From Halobacillus dabanensis (GTDB lineage Bacteria > Bacillota > Bacilli > Bacillales > Halobacillaceae), in contig NZ_FOSB01000001.1 of NCBI RefSeq assembly GCF_900114165.1, positions 124,001 to 188,000 on the forward strand: DNA of 64,000 nucleotides. Direction: 5' to 3'. Below, piece by piece: positions 25,699 through 36,038 of the stretch. The position numbers and the translations under genes were made by a program. The notes under the pieces were generated by a model. It saw nothing but the letters and a program-made list of their open reading frames with translations. It did no database searches and was not told the origin of the DNA. Position 1 is the stretch's first letter; each line of letters begins with the position of its first letter.

Positions 25699-28029
25699 AT
25701 GACAGACAAACAGAGAAAAAGGATACCTCTCCTTCCACTTAGAGGATTGCTTGTATATCCATCTATGGTGTTACACCTGGATGTTGGCCGCGAGAAATCG
25801 GTACAAGCATTAGAGCAGTCCATGATGGATGATAATGAAATTTTCCTGGTATCACAAAAAGAAGTGAATATTGATGAACCTTCGCAAGATGACCTTTATA
25901 CAATTGGGACAGTAGCTAGAGTAAAACAGATGGTGAAACTTCCAAATGGGACGAACCGTGTTCTTGTTGAGGGATTATTTAGAGCGAGTATAGAAAATTT
26001 ATCAGATGATGAAGAGTTTTATCATGCAGACATTTTTAAAATTGAAGATGAGCATGAAGGGGAGAATGAGGAAGAAGCCCTTATGCGTACTTTAATGGAT
26101 CAATTTGAGAAATTCGTAAAGGTGTCGAAAAAGGTCAGTCAAGAAACGTACAACACTGTTTCCGATATTGATGAACCAAGTCACATGGCGGATATGGTCG
26201 CCTCCCATCTGCCGATCAAATTAAAAGAAAAGCAAATGGTTTTGGAAACTTCGAACGTCAAGGACCGCCTTCAAAAACTGGTAGACATGATCGGGAATGA
26301 GCGGGAAGTTCTCGAAATTGAACAGAAAATCGGGAAAAGAGTTAAGAAATCGATGGAGAAAACTCAAAAAGAGTATTATTTACGTGAACAAATGAAGGCT
26401 ATCCAAAACGAACTTGGCGATAAAGATGGGAAATCAGGCGAAGTCGCTCAGCTCAAAGAAAAAATAGAAAAGGCAAATATGCCAGAACGGGTAGAAGAAG
26501 TGGCATATAAAGAATTGGGTAGATATGAAAAAGTTCCCCAAAGCTCTGCGGAGAGCTCTGTCATTCGTAATTACATTGAATGGCTGGTTTCCTTACCATG
26601 GCAGGAAGAAACAGAAGATAATCTAGATGTTAATCGGGCAGAAAAGGTGCTCGATGAAGATCATTATGGGCTGGAAAAGGTTAAAGAACGGGTGCTTGAA
26701 TATCTTGCTGTTCAAAAATTGACACAAACGATCAAAGGACCTATTTTGTGTTTAGCAGGACCTCCAGGGGTAGGAAAAACTTCTTTGGCTAAGTCCATCG
26801 CACGTTCCATAAATAGAAAATTTGTTCGGATCTCTCTTGGAGGAATAAGAGATGAAGCCGAGATACGCGGACACCGCCGGACATATATCGGAGCAATGCC
26901 TGGGCGAATTATTCAAGGAATGAAGCGGGCTGAAACGATAAACCCTGTGTTTTTACTTGATGAAATCGATAAGATGGCAAGTGATTTTAGAGGGGATCCT
27001 TCATCTGCTATGCTTGAAGTCCTGGACCCTGAACAAAATGCAACGTTCAGTGACCATTTCATTGAAGAAAATTATGATTTGTCTAAAGTCATGTTCGTTG
27101 CTACCGCAAATAACATTTCAAACATTCCAGGTCCATTACGAGACCGCATGGAAATCATTACGATAGCTGGATATACAGAAGTTGAAAAAGTACACATCGC
27201 AAAAGAACATCTATTACCGAAGCAGGTCAAAGAGAACGGTTTGAAAAAAGGTCAACTACAACTGCGTGATGATGCTTTACTTAAATTGATACGTAGATAT
27301 ACAAGAGAAGCAGGAGTACGAGGGCTAGAAAGGGAATTGGCAAGTTTATGTCGGAAAGCTGCTAAAATAATCGTTTCTGGTGAAAAACAGCGGGTAGTCG
27401 TAACAGAGAAGCAACTAGAAGATCTTCTTGGGCGCCCGAAATTCCGTTATGGACGGGCAGAACTGGAAAACCAGATTGGTACAGCAACAGGTCTTGCATA
27501 TACGACTGCAGGTGGAGATACTTTATCAATTGAAGTGTCGATTTACCCTGGAAAAGGGAACTTAACACTTACTGGTAAACTCGGTGATGTTATGAAGGAG
27601 TCTGCCCAGGCAGCGTTTAGTTATATCCGTTCAAGGGCCAAAGAACTTAAAATTGATTCTGATTTCGTGGAAAAGAATGACATTCATATCCACGTTCCAG
27701 AAGGGGCAACGCCAAAGGATGGACCTTCCGCAGGGATTACGATGGCTACAGCACTTGTTTCAGCACTAACAGGAAGAGCGGTTCGTAAAGAGGTCGGAAT
27801 GACAGGTGAAATCACCCTGAGAGGTCGCGTTTTACCTATCGGCGGTTTGAAAGAGAAGTCTCTAAGTGCCCATAGAGCAGGACTAACGAAAATCATCATT
27901 CCTGATCAGAATGAAAAAGATCTAGAAGACATTCCAGAGAGCATTAAGGAAGGACTTACTTTTGTTCCTGTTAAACATCTGGATGAAGTTTTAGAACAAG
28001 CATTAACGGAGGAAATACATGAAGGTTAA
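25699..28029 (+). CDS. lonA: ATP-dependent protease Lon
   Basis: The 776-residue Lon combines an N-terminal substrate domain (to about residue 300), an AAA+ module with Walker A GPPGVGKT near 355 and Walker [10 protein letters not shown] near 420, and a C-terminal serine-lysine protease domain with catalytic Ser in [11 protein letters not shown] near 678 and catalytic Lys in [14 protein letters not shown] near 720. It degrades misfolded and regulatory proteins. The start is ATG 25699 after CGGAGG. It overlaps engB by 11 bases. The 288-base gap to clpX contains no lonB. Confidence 0.97.
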   Translation: MTDKQRKRIPLLPLRGLLVYPSMVLHLDVGREKSVQALEQSMMDDNEIFLVSQKEVNIDEPSQDDLYTIGTVARVKQMVKLPNGTNRVLVEGLFRASIENLSDDEEFYHADIFKIEDEHEGENEEEALMRTLMDQFEKFVKVSKKVSQETYNTVSDIDEPSHMADMVASHLPIKLKEKQMVLETSNVKDRLQKLVDMIGNEREVLEIEQKIGKRVKKSMEKTQKEYYLREQMKAIQNELGDKDGKSGEVAQLKEKIEKANMPERVEEVAYKELGRYEKVPQSSAESSVIRNYIEWLVSLPWQEETEDNLDVNRAEKVLDEDHYGLEKVKERVLEYLAVQKLTQTIKGPILCLAGPPGVGKTSLAKSIARSINRKFVRISLGGIRDEAEIRGHRRTYIGAMPGRIIQGMKRAETINPVFLLDEIDKMASDFRGDPSSAMLEVLDPEQNATFSDHFIEENYDLSKVMFVATANNISNIPGPLRDRMEIITIAGYTEVEKVHIAKEHLLPKQVKENGLKKGQLQLRDDALLKLIRRYTREAGVRGLERELASLCRKAAKIIVSGEKQRVVVTEKQLEDLLGRPKFRYGRAELENQIGTATGLAYTTAGGDTLSIEVSIYPGKGNLTLTGKLGDVMKESAQAAFSYIRSRAKELKIDSDFVEKNDIHIHVPEGATPKDGPSAGITMATALVSALTGRAVRKEVGMTGEITLRGRVLPIGGLKEKSLSAHRAGLTKIIIPDQNEKDLEDIPESIKEGLTFVPVKHLDEVLEQALTEEIHEG

Positions 28030-28606
28030 TTCTGCAGACATCGTCATTAGTGCGGCGAGTAAAAAGCAATACCCAAAAGAACCCATCCCTGAAATAGCAC
28101 TAGCGGGAAGGTCAAATGTCGGAAAATCCTCTTTTATCAATCGCATGATTCAGAGGAAAAATTTGGCAAGAACTTCTTCCAAACCTGGGAAAACGCAAAC
28201 TTTGAACTTTTATATCATTAATGAAAAATTTCATTTTGTTGATGTTCCAGGCTATGGTTATGCCAAAGTCTCGAAAAAAGAGCGGGCTAAATGGGGAGAA
28301 ATGATGGGAGAATATTTTGCTGAGCGCGAACAATTGAGAGCGACAGCATTAATAATAGACGTCCGGCATAAACCTACAGAAGATGATCAAATGATGTATG
28401 ATTACTTGAAGCATTTTGAATTACCGGTCATGGTCATTGCGACAAAGCTGGATAAAATCAAAAAAGGTCAGCGGAAAAAACAATTGAAAATGATTTATGA
28501 TGTTTTAGAAATGGAAGAAGAAGATACACTTATTCCATTTTCCGCTGAAACAGGTGAAGGTAAGGATGTCGCATGGCGGACGATGCTCTCTCATCTGAAA
28601 TTATAG
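28019..28606 (+). CDS. engB: Ribosome-biogenesis GTPase EngB/YsxC
   Basis: The 195-residue essential GTPase acts in late 50S subunit assembly. G1 is GRSNVGKSS near residue 30, G2 includes [12 protein letters not shown]3 [10 protein letters not shown] near 75, G4 TKLDKIKKG near 142, and G5 FSAETGEG near 173. The ATG lies inside the end of lonA with AACGGAGG as ribosome site, so lonA and engB are translationally coupled. B. subtilis name ysxC. Confidence 0.96.
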   Translation: MKVNSADIVISAASKKQYPKEPIPEIALAGRSNVGKSSFINRMIQRKNLARTSSKPGKTQTLNFYIINEKFHFVDVPGYGYAKVSKKERAKWGEMMGEYFAEREQLRATALIIDVRHKPTEDDQMMYDYLKHFELPVMVIATKLDKIKKGQRKKQLKMIYDVLEMEEEDTLIPFSAETGEGKDVAWRTMLSHLKL

Positions 28607-28612
28607 AAAGTC

Positions 28613-28642
28613 CCACCACTTCTTTTTGAGAAGTGGTTTTTT
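28613..28642 (+). terminator. Terminator after engB
   Basis: ACCACTTCT and AGAAGTGGT pair around TTTTG and run into TTTTTT. Confidence 0.9.
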
Positions 28643-29006
28643 AGTTGGGATATTCAATTTTGATAACTATGATGTCTCTAGATGCAACATCTTCATTTTT
28701 GTACAGGTTCTCGCCTCAATACCAGATCTGTCTTGCGAAAGGGGAGATCACTTTTTTCTGTATGTTTGCTTTTGTGTTATATAACGCGTCTCCTTTAAAA
28801 ACTATGTAACCTTTCTGCGAAAAAACATTACTGAGTCTTGTTTCAGGTGCCAGCCAGGTGATTGTACTAGTGCACTCAATTACGTATAACCATACATATT
28901 ACTCCTATTTCTTAGCATTTCTATGCATTTTTAAGTATGTAATAGGATTATATCGGAACAGTCTACTTTTTAGCACTTTTTACAGATATATAAAGAGCCT
29001 TCATTT
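28643..29006. other. Spacer before the amino-acid ABC operon
   Basis: About 360 bases without a credible ORF on either strand. A short direct repeat, CAGGTG...CAGGTG near 28845-28861, is the only internal pattern noticed. In B. subtilis hemA directly follows engB; here an ABC importer and repeats separate them. Confidence 0.4.
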
Positions 29007-29035
29007 TTGGGAATTGTTAGAATAATCGATATAAT
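29007..29035 (+). promoter_or_regulatory. Probable sigmaA promoter of the ABC operon
   Basis: TTGGGA at 29007-29012, a 17-base spacer and TATAAT at 29030-29035, about 55 bases before the binding-protein gene. Confidence 0.55.
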
Positions 29036-29090
29036 TTAAAGTGTCGTTAATATTACAGAGAAATGACAAATTGATGAAGGGAAGGTTTTT

Positions 29091-29927
29091 GTGGTTATGA
29101 AAAAGTTTTTACTTATGATTACCCTGAGCATCCTAATGATTTCTGCTCTGGCCGCTTGCGGCACTAGTGGAGATGAGGAAGAAACATCGGGAAATACGAA
29201 TGATAGTGATACAGAAGAGTCCGGAGAACAAGTGGAATATGACCTAGTTGAGGATGGTAAATTTACTTTTGCTGCTTCTGGGGAATTCCGTCCGTTCAGT
29301 ATGACCGAAGCAAGTGGTGAAATGAGTGGTTTTGATATTGATGTAGCGAATGCAATCGCCGAAGAGTTGGGCTTAGAGCCAAATCCTCAGAAACAAAAAT
29401 TCGCTAGTATTGTAGAAGGTGTCAAGACTGGTCGATTTGATGCAGCAGTAGCGAGTCATACCATTACGGAGGAACGTCAACAAGAGGTGGATTTCTCTAC
29501 TCCTTATTATTACTCTGGAGCCCAGATTTTCACTCGTCCAGATAGTGATGTGGAAACACTTGAAGACTTAGAGGGGATGGAAATTGCGATTTCCAAAGGT
29601 TCTACTTACAGTAAATATGCAGAAGAAGTAACAGACAATATTGTCACCTATGACAGTGATGTTGTGGCATTACAGTCGCTAGCTAAAAACCGCCATGATG
29701 CTGTTATCACTGATTTCCTGACAGGTAAAGAAGCTTCTGCAGAAGGACTTGAAATTGAAGCGAAAGAAATGATTGAACGCAGTGAACAAGCAGTCGCTGT
29801 TTCTAAAGAAAATGAGGCACTACTTGAAGAAATTAATGCAGCTCTAGAAACACTTCGTGAAGATGGAACACTTGCGGAAATCAGTGAAGAATACTTTGGA
29901 GAAGATATTACTACTCTTCCCGAGTAA
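29091..29927 (+). CDS. Polar amino-acid ABC transporter substrate-binding lipoprotein
   Basis: The 278-residue family-3 solute-binding protein has a lipoprotein signal with lipobox LAAC near residue 22, an acidic Gly/Ser/Glu linker, and then the binding domain: FTFAASGEFRPFSMTEASG, GFDIDVANAIAEELGLEP, GRFDAAVASHTITEERQQ and FSTPYYYSGAQIF. It captures a polar amino acid or cystine-type ligand outside the membrane for the permease and ATPase that follow. Ligand cannot be decided by eye. GTG 29091 or ATG 29097 may be the start. Confidence 0.9.
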   Translation: MVMKKFLLMITLSILMISALAACGTSGDEEETSGNTNDSDTEESGEQVEYDLVEDGKFTFAASGEFRPFSMTEASGEMSGFDIDVANAIAEELGLEPNPQKQKFASIVEGVKTGRFDAAVASHTITEERQQEVDFSTPYYYSGAQIFTRPDSDVETLEDLEGMEIAISKGSTYSKYAEEVTDNIVTYDSDVVALQSLAKNRHDAVITDFLTGKEASAEGLEIEAKEMIERSEQAVAVSKENEALLEEINAALETLREDGTLAEISEEYFGEDITTLPE

Positions 29928-29964
29928 GTCGATCAACTGATGCAGATAAAAGGTCGAAGTTAAA

Positions 29965-30000
29965 AAGAGTGCGCAGAGAGCGTACTCTTTTTTGACATTA
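29965..30000 (+). terminator. Attenuating hairpin between binding protein and permease
   Basis: AAAAAGAGTGCGC and GCGTACTCTTTTTT pair imperfectly around AGAGA. Such a hairpin after the first gene would allow more binding protein than permease. Confidence 0.65.
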
Positions 30001-30017
30001 TAGAGGAGTTGAGTAAA

Positions 30018-30683
30018 TTGTATTTGAATTTCGTTAATTTTTGGGGGTCGCTCATTGAAAGTCGCGGTATCTTTTTTGAAGCGGCGCAAATGACGTTAGC
30101 TCTTACAGCTATTTCTATTTTAATTGCTATATTCATAGGGCTTATGTTTGCTTTTATGAAAATATCGAAAATCAAGCCATTAGAGTGGCTGGCTAATATT
30201 TATATTTATGTCGTAAGGGGAACACCTCTGATTGTGCAAATTTTCGTCTTTTATTATGGATTAACAGAGATTTGGATGATCAGTGGATTCTGGTCCGTCG
30301 CATTAGGTCTTGCATTTCATAACGGAGCATATATAGCAGAAATATTCCGTGGATCGATCCAGTCGATTGGTAAAGGCCAAACAGAGGCTGGGCGTTCGCT
30401 CGGTATGAGTAACATATTGACGATGCGCCGTATCATTTTACCGCAAGCATTCAGACGTGCATTGCCTCCGTTAGGGAATCAGTTTATCATTGGTTTGAAA
30501 GATTCATCCCTGGCAGCCTTTATCGGTGTCTCAGAAATTTTCGCTGTAGCAACGACACAGGGGTCCAATACATTCGACTATATGACATGGTTGCTCGTAA
30601 GTGCTGTTTGGTATTTAATTCTCGTATTCTTGCTGACTCTAGCAGTAAGTGCGATTGAGAAGAAAATGGCTGTTAGTGATTAA
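30018..30683 (+). CDS. Amino-acid ABC transporter permease
   Basis: The 221-residue permease has about five transmembrane helices and the ABC-permease EAA loop [20 protein letters not shown] near residue 123. It belongs to the HisM/GlnP type. TTG 30018 is used because GAGGAG is 9 bases upstream; an earlier TTG at 30009 abuts the ribosome site. It is the membrane channel of the importer, between the binding protein and the ATPase. Confidence 0.92.
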   Translation: MYLNFVNFWGSLIESRGIFFEAAQMTLALTAISILIAIFIGLMFAFMKISKIKPLEWLANIYIYVVRGTPLIVQIFVFYYGLTEIWMISGFWSVALGLAFHNGAYIAEIFRGSIQSIGKGQTEAGRSLGMSNILTMRRIILPQAFRRALPPLGNQFIIGLKDSSLAAFIGVSEIFAVATTQGSNTFDYMTWLLVSAVWYLILVFLLTLAVSAIEKKMAVSD

Positions 30684-30700
30684 CGGAGGAGGATACACAA

Positions 30701-31435
30701 TTGTCAGAACAAATGATTCAAGTAAATAAATTAAATAAATATTTCGGGGACTTGCATGTCCTGAAAGATATTGATTTTCATGTGGAAGAAAGTGAGGTTG
30801 TAGTACTGATCGGAGCCAGTGGTTCGGGTAAAAGTACAATGTTGCGTTGTTTGAACTTTTTAGAGATGAAAAATAGTGGAGAACTATATATAAAAGGGGA
30901 GCAAATAGATCCTAAAAAAGATAACCTGAATCAAGTACGCCAACAGGTTGGTATGGTATTCCAACACTTCAATCTTTTCCCTCACAAGACGGTATTAGGG
31001 AATGTAATTGAAGCGCCCTTGCAAGTTAAGAAGGTATCCAAGGCTCAAGCGAAAAAGGAAGGGAAAGAATTATTAGAGAAAGTAGGTCTCGGGGATAAAG
31101 CTGATGATTATCCAGCAAGGCTTTCCGGCGGACAGAAACAAAGGGTAGCCATTGCTCGGGCTCTTGCCATGAAGCCGGAAATTATGCTTTTTGATGAACC
31201 TACATCTGCATTGGATCCAGAACTAGTCGGTGAAGTATTACAAACAATGAAAGATCTTGCGAAAGAAGGGATGACGATGGTTGTCGTCACACACGAAATG
31301 GGGTTTGCCAGAGAAGTTGCAGATCGTGTAGTTTATATGCACGATGGAAAAATCGTCGAGACAGGTGCGCCCAAAGATATTTTTGAAAATCCAAAAGAAG
31401 AACGTACACAAGCGTTTTTAAGCTCCATATTGTAA
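30701..31435 (+). CDS. Amino-acid ABC transporter ATP-binding protein
   Basis: The 244-residue ATPase carries Walker [11 protein letters not shown] near residue 37, the Q loop [15 protein letters not shown], the signature [17 protein letters not shown] near 142, Walker [13 protein letters not shown] near 165 and the H loop [14 protein letters not shown]. It is of the GlnQ/ArtP class for polar amino acids. The TTG start follows GGAGGAGG. Third gene of the importer operon. Confidence 0.95.
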   Translation: MSEQMIQVNKLNKYFGDLHVLKDIDFHVEESEVVVLIGASGSGKSTMLRCLNFLEMKNSGELYIKGEQIDPKKDNLNQVRQQVGMVFQHFNLFPHKTVLGNVIEAPLQVKKVSKAQAKKEGKELLEKVGLGDKADDYPARLSGGQKQRVAIARALAMKPEIMLFDEPTSALDPELVGEVLQTMKDLAKEGMTMVVVTHEMGFAREVADRVVYMHDGKIVETGAPKDIFENPKEERTQAFLSSIL

Positions 31436-31501
31436 GCGTTCCTTCAACAAAATGGCAGTATTCTGGAAGAATCGATTTCGAGACTTTTGATGTGAATAAG
31501 G

Positions 31502-31600
31502 GGAGGAGGGGGATAAGTCGCTTTCCGCGGGGAAGACGGCAAGCCTCCTCGGTCACTTGAAGTGATCTTTGGTGTCTCGCCAGTCTATCCTTTCCCGTTC
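31502..31600 (+). repeat. Dispersed palindromic element, copy A
   Basis: A 34-base core at 31518-31551 starting TCGCTTTCCGCGGG is the same as the core at 40517-40549 apart from one extra G. It is followed in both by a short hairpin and GTCTCGC. Inside this copy TCACTT pairs with AAGTGA. The flanks GGATA and TATCC pair only weakly. I recall this core as common between genes of Bacillaceae genomes; copy number here must be counted. Confidence 0.7.
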
Positions 31601-31663
31601 TTACACCTGCATGATCCCACATTCCAATGGATTACATAAGCCATACGTGTGCTATCCAGCTCT

Positions 31664-31790
31664 AGTGCCTAGCGGCTAATGAGACTTCCCTCGCTTCTGT
31701 ACGATAAGTCAACATCGAATCACTACGCTCTTCGTGTTTCCTTTATCTCCTCCAGCTCAGTCCAGTCCATACGCCGCTGATCGAGGCACT
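31664..31790 (+). repeat. Structured dispersed repeat, about 127 bases
   Basis: AGTGCC at 31664-31669 pairs with GGCACT at 31785-31790, and AGCGGC at 31671-31676 pairs with GCCGCT at 31773-31778, closing a roughly 95-base interior rich in CTTC and CTCC. The interior (CTACGCTCTTCGTGTTTCC and neighbours) resembles a repeat I have seen in several halophilic Bacillaceae intergenic regions. No coding capacity is convincing. Confidence 0.6.
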
Positions 31791-32039
31791 TCCGCTTTAA
31801 AAAATAGGAGTCTCCTCATCCCCCACCTACCATGCCGTAAAAGTTATTCTAAATCGCACAACAATAACCCTGCCATAAGTAGAGGGAGAATAGCACTTCA
31901 AGCCTGTGATTACCGCACTTTCACTTACATTATGCTCTCTTTATTTGAGGGTGGTTTCGAGAAACCTATTATGGAAAGGGGCGGAGCGAACCTTTTCCCG
32001 TAGCCGCTTTAGTGTAATAGGTGGACAATGTTAATAAAT
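31791..32039. other. Remainder of the 31.4-32.0 kb spacer
   Basis: No gene seen. A GC-richer hairpin, GGAAAGG with CCTTTTCC near 31973-31999, is present. An 89-codon open frame crosses the repeats but has no ribosome site and repeat-derived composition. Confidence 0.4.
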
Positions 32040-32071
32040 AAAGAAACGCGACTGGTTGGTTGCGTTTCTTT
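32039..32071. terminator. Terminator for the small membrane protein gene
   Basis: AAAGAAACGC and GCGTTTCTTT pair around GACTGGTTGGTT. T- and A-runs on both sides let it work in either direction, and it lies at the 3' end of the minus-strand gene. Confidence 0.8.
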
Positions 32072-32549
32072 ATTTTTTCTTTAATAAATAAATCCCAAAA
32101 CCTATCAAGGCTATAGGCCAAAAACGTTCGATCATTAAGAAGACTTCCTGTAACCATTGAAACCATATGGGGCTTGTAGGAGCAAATAATACGAACAGAC
32201 CGATACTGAGAAAAACAAGAGCAGGGATCAACCCTTTCTTATTTTTTTGATAGTGGAGCAGAAAAGCGATCCCTATAATGAGAAGGTACGTTCCCCAATG
32301 GTCTATCCAGAATGAAGTATGCTGGGTGGCTATAAAATGAAGACCGATACCGGTAATCAAAGCACCTGTGAATAGGTTGGAGTAATCTTTAGTCATATAA
32401 CTATGTGAAAGAAAGGCAACTCCGATGATGAAAACTAGAGCTGACCATGAGTAGAAAGGACTTAATTGGGGTACATTGAGGTGATGGATAAAAAAGTAAG
32501 CACCAACACCAATCAATATAAAACCGATTAAAGACTGCTGTTTATTCAT
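32070..32549 (-). CDS. Membrane protein of about 159 residues with repeated helix pairs
   Basis: The protein is almost wholly hydrophobic with about five to six transmembrane helices (for example LIGFILIGVGAYFFIHHL, ALVFIIGVAFLSHSY, YLLIIGIAFLLHY and WPIALIGFGIYLLKKK). The spacing resembles the N-terminal LiaF/DUF5668-type membrane domain, but the soluble half of LiaF is missing. ATG 32549 follows AAGGTG by 8 bases; the frame opens at GTG 32558. Function unknown. Confidence 0.7.
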   Translation of the reverse strand: MNKQQSLIGFILIGVGAYFFIHHLNVPQLSPFYSWSALVFIIGVAFLSHSYMTKDYSNLFTGALITGIGLHFIATQHTSFWIDHWGTYLLIIGIAFLLHYQKNKKGLIPALVFLSIGLFVLFAPTSPIWFQWLQEVFLMIERFWPIALIGFGIYLLKKK

Positions 32550-32558
32550 ATACTTCAC

Positions 32559-32881
32559 ACCTTATTATAATAAAATATATTACACGATCGTTGACAAGGA
32601 TTGTAGCATGTGTCTTCCGATCTTCCAAAATAAACGAACGGGAAGAGAACTTTGTATTATCGTGCCGGATTGTTGCGCTGTCCGTCATGTTTTGGTATAT
32701 TACAGACGGGTTATAATTTAAAATGGTTCTAAATAAATAGTTATAATTTTCTTTTTAACGTAATCTTATCCTATCATAACAGGTTCAAAATCTGTTCATA
32801 ATTTACATGAAATATTGTCGTTTTTTTGTGCTATACTAATGGATATGAGAAGTTCTGAACGTTTTAATGGGGGTAGATGAA
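32559..32881. other. Divergent regulatory spacer upstream of hemA
   Basis: 323 bases between divergent genes. The perfect palindrome TTATTATAATAA lies at 32562-32573 near the minus-strand gene. Two TTATAATTT strings near 32709 and 32741 resemble half of a PerR box; hemA is in the PerR regulon of B. subtilis, but the second half-sites are poor. A TGCTATACT extended -10 at 32829-32837 is the likely hemA promoter. Confidence 0.45.
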
Positions 32882-34258
32882 ATGCACATTTTAGCTGTCG
32901 GTCTTAATTACAGAACAGCCCCTGTGGAAATCCGGGAGAAGCTTACATTTTCAGAGCAGCAGCTTGAGGAAGCAATGCAACAGCTTAATGCCCGAAAAAG
33001 CGTGCTAGAAAATGTGATTATTTCTACATGCAACCGCACGGAAATCTATGCCGTTGTGGATCAAATCCATACAGGCCGCTACTATATTAAACAATTTTTA
33101 TCTGACTGGTTTGAAGTAGAAAAAGAAGAGTTTTCTCCTTTTCTTTCCATCTACGAAACAGATGGGGCAATGGAACACTTGTTACGTGTCACTTCTGGGC
33201 TGGATTCTATGGTTCTTGGGGAGACCCAAATTCTTGGCCAAATAAAACAAGTCTTTATGCGTGCTCAAGAAGCTGGTACGACTGGTACGATATTTAATCA
33301 GTTATTCAAACAAGCTGTTACTATGGCGAAAAAAGCGCATAAAGAAACGGAAATAGGTGAAAACGCTGTATCTGTCAGTTATGCTGCTGTTGAACTTGCT
33401 CGTAAGATTTTCGGCGATCTTGTTCATAAACATATTGTCATCTTAGGTGCAGGAAAAATGGGAGAATTAGCTGCGAAGAATCTTCATGGTTCCGGTGTTA
33501 AAAAAGTTTCCGTTGTCAACAGAACCCTGGAAAAAGCTCAAACTGTTGCTAATCAGTTTAATGGCTATGCGAAGACGATGGACGAGCTGGAAGATGTTTT
33601 AGCAGATGCTGATATAGTCATCAGTTCGACTGGGGCTACAGAGTACGTAATAACTAGGGAAAAAATGGAGCCTATTCATCGGAAACGAAAAGGGAAGCCA
33701 TTATTTTTTGTTGATATTGCAGTACCAAGAGATTTGGATCCTGCGATGGAAACGTTGGATAGTGTATTCCTGTATGATATCGATGACTTGCAAGGAATCG
33801 TTGATGCTAACCTTGCCCTGCGTAAACAAGCAGCGGAAGAAATTGAAGTGATGATTGAAGCGGAAATCGTTGAATTTAAACAATGGTTGCAAACGATTGG
33901 TGTAGTCCCGGTAATTTCTGCGTTACGTTCAAAAGCATTGAACATTCAAGCAGAAACGATGAAAAGCATAGAACGGAAGATGCCGGAACTAAGCGATCGT
34001 GAACGTAAAGTACTGAATAAACACACAAAGAGTATTATCAACCAGATGTTGAAAGAACCGATTTCTCAAGCAAAAGAGCTTGCCGCCCAGCCGGATTCTG
34101 ATGAGACTTTGAAGTTGTTCACTCAGATTTTCGGCATTGAGGAGCAAGTTGATAAAGAGGTAAAAGCACAAGAAAAAAAGAACGGAATGAAGGTGGAGCG
34201 CAGTTCAGAGGTAAGTGAACCGATCAAAAAGGTCATTAGCTCTGTGGCCCATCCATAA
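32882..34258 (+). CDS. hemA: Glutamyl-tRNA reductase
   Basis: The 458-residue enzyme reduces glutamyl-tRNA to glutamate-1-semialdehyde, the first step of C5 heme synthesis. The catalytic Cys50 lies in [11 protein letters not shown]. The [14 protein letters not shown] segment follows near 118. The NADPH-binding site is [16 protein letters not shown] near 180, and the C-terminal dimerisation helix contains [21 protein letters not shown] 32882 (MHILAVG) is used, after GGGGGTAG. First gene of hemA-hemX-hemC-hemDB-hemL. Confidence 0.97.
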   Translation: MHILAVGLNYRTAPVEIREKLTFSEQQLEEAMQQLNARKSVLENVIISTCNRTEIYAVVDQIHTGRYYIKQFLSDWFEVEKEEFSPFLSIYETDGAMEHLLRVTSGLDSMVLGETQILGQIKQVFMRAQEAGTTGTIFNQLFKQAVTMAKKAHKETEIGENAVSVSYAAVELARKIFGDLVHKHIVILGAGKMGELAAKNLHGSGVKKVSVVNRTLEKAQTVANQFNGYAKTMDELEDVLADADIVISSTGATEYVITREKMEPIHRKRKGKPLFFVDIAVPRDLDPAMETLDSVFLYDIDDLQGIVDANLALRKQAAEEIEVMIEAEIVEFKQWLQTIGVVPVISALRSKALNIQAETMKSIERKMPELSDRERKVLNKHTKSIINQMLKEPISQAKELAAQPDSDETLKLFTQIFGIEEQVDKEVKAQEKKNGMKVERSSEVSEPIKKVISSVAHP

Positions 34259-34271
34259 GGTGGGAAGTTAA

Positions 34272-35090
34272 ATGCTTGAATTCAAGTGGGTATATGAACT
34301 TATCCTATTCCTTTATGGTCTTAGTTTAATTGGATACTTCATTGACTTTGTACAAAATAACCGGAAGGCGAATGTTCTCGCTTTCTGGTTACTTAGTATG
34401 GTTTGGATTTTACAGACCTTTTTCTTACTCTCCCAAATGTTCTTTAAAGAAAATTTCCCCATTATGACCGTTTATGATGGTTTATACTTTTACGCGTGGA
34501 TTTTAGTTACGTTCTCATTGATTATAAATAGACTTTTTAAAGTAGATTTTCTTGTGTTTTTCACAAATGTGGTCGGTTTTTTGATCATGATCATTCATAT
34601 TTCTACAAGAGCGCAGAACGTGTTGGAAAAACAGGGGATTGCGCTGGTCAATGAACTCCTTGTGATTCATGTCAGTTTAGCAATCATATCTTACGGTTTT
34701 TTTACAGTATCTTTTATTTTTTCAATTATGTACTTGTTACAGTACCGATTGTTGAAAAAGAAAAAGTGGAATACAAAACTTTTTCGCCTTGGAGACTTGA
34801 CGAAACTCGATCACTTCTCTTATGTCGCCATCATTTTGGGTGTTCCATTATTATTGATCGCAATTATCCTGGGAGTCGTCTGGGGATATGTGTCTACTGC
34901 CCCTTTTTATTGGTATGACTCTAAGACGCTTGGTTCTATGCTAGTCCTGACAGTGTATATCATTTATTTGGTTCTGCGTGTCATTAAGGGCTATCAGGGG
35001 CGAAGCATTTCCATCTTCAATTCAGCTGCTTTTTTATTTTTATTAATCAATTTCTTTCTATTCGGGTCTTTATCTAACTTTCATTTCTAA
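34272..35090 (+). CDS. hemX: HemX, CcsA/cytochrome c assembly-like membrane protein
   Basis: The 272-residue protein has about eight transmembrane helices and belongs to the cytochrome c assembly (CcsA) superfamily. Conserved His and Trp sites appear in VIHVSLAIISYGFFTVSFIF and GVVWGYVSTAPFYWYD. In B. subtilis HemX is not needed for heme synthesis itself and lowers the level of HemA. It lies 13 bases after hemA with a GGTGGG site, within the hem operon. Confidence 0.92.
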   Translation: MLEFKWVYELILFLYGLSLIGYFIDFVQNNRKANVLAFWLLSMVWILQTFFLLSQMFFKENFPIMTVYDGLYFYAWILVTFSLIINRLFKVDFLVFFTNVVGFLIMIIHISTRAQNVLEKQGIALVNELLVIHVSLAIISYGFFTVSFIFSIMYLLQYRLLKKKKWNTKLFRLGDLTKLDHFSYVAIILGVPLLLIAIILGVVWGYVSTAPFYWYDSKTLGSMLVLTVYIIYLVLRVIKGYQGRSISIFNSAAFLFLLINFFLFGSLSNFHF

Positions 35091-35108
35091 TAACGAGGAG
35101 GAAACAGA

Positions 35109-36038
35109 GTGAGAAAAATCGTTATCGGTTCACGAAAAAGTAACTTGGCAATTACTCAGACAGAATGGGTGATCGACCAGCTGAAACAAATCGATCCATC
35201 TTATGACTTTGAAATTAAGCGTATCTCTACTAAAGGGGATCAAATTCTTGATGTGACCCTTTCCAAAGTGGGTGGTAAAGGGTTATTCATCAAAGAAATC
35301 GAACAAGCGATGTACGATGGAGAAATTGACATGGCTGTCCACAGTATGAAAGACATGCCGGCAGTAGTCGCGGAAGGCTTAACTGTTGCAGCCATACCTA
35401 TCCGTGAAGACCACAGAGATGCGTTCGTCTCCAATGGAAATGTCGCTCTAAAAGACCTTCCGGAAGGAGCAATAGTAGGGACGAGTAGCTTAAGACGCGG
35501 ATCCCAAATCAAATCGGTAAGACCAGACCTTGAAATCAAATGGATTCGGGGAAATATCGATACACGCCTTAAGAAGTTGAAAGAAGAGGATTATGATGCC
35601 ATCGTCCTTGCAGCAGCTGGCCTGAAGCGAATGGGATGGGACGATGATGTGGTTACCGAATATTTAGAACCTGATGTTTGTGTTCCTGCCGTCGGACAAG
35701 GGGCTCTTGCCATCCAATGCCGTGAGAATGACTCAGAACTTCGGGACTTTCTATTAAAACTTAATCATGAGTACACAGAAACAACAGTGGCTGCGGAACG
35801 TAAATTCCTTCATGATTTGAATGGCGGTTGTCAAGTTCCTATTGGAGGATATGCCTATCGTAAAGGCGATGAGATCATTTTAACAGCGCTTGTTGGAACA
35901 CCTGATGGTAAAACAATTTTACATGAAACAGTAAGTGGGAAAGACCCAGTAGAAGTTGGGAAAGAGGCAGCGGATCGCTTGAAAGCTCAAGGAGCACAAG
36001 AAATTGTGGACCGTGCCATAGAGGAGTATGACCAGTAA
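35109..36038 (+). CDS. hemC: Hydroxymethylbilane synthase
   Basis: The 309-residue porphobilinogen deaminase polymerises four porphobilinogen units. It has the N-terminal [18 protein letters not shown], the [12 protein letters not shown] and [12 protein letters not shown] segments, and [11 protein letters not shown]. The Cys that carries the dipyrromethane cofactor is in [12 protein letters not shown] near residue 243. GTG start at 35109 after CGAGGAGG. Its stop shares one base with the next start (TAATG), so hemDB is coupled to it. Confidence 0.97.
   Translation: MRKIVIGSRKSNLAITQTEWVIDQLKQIDPSYDFEIKRISTKGDQILDVTLSKVGGKGLFIKEIEQAMYDGEIDMAVHSMKDMPAVVAEGLTVAAIPIREDHRDAFVSNGNVALKDLPEGAIVGTSSLRRGSQIKSVRPDLEIKWIRGNIDTRLKKLKEEDYDAIVLAAAGLKRMGWDDDVVTEYLEPDVCVPAVGQGALAIQCRENDSELRDFLLKLNHEYTETTVAAERKFLHDLNGGCQVPIGGYAYRKGDEIILTALVGTPDGKTILHETVSGKDPVEVGKEAADRLKAQGAQEIVDRAIEEYDQ

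Noticed and set aside
31734-32003. Plus-strand open frame of 89 codons
   Set aside because: No ribosome site and it runs through a dispersed repeat; composition is Pro/Ser/Arg-rich as expected of repeat sequence.
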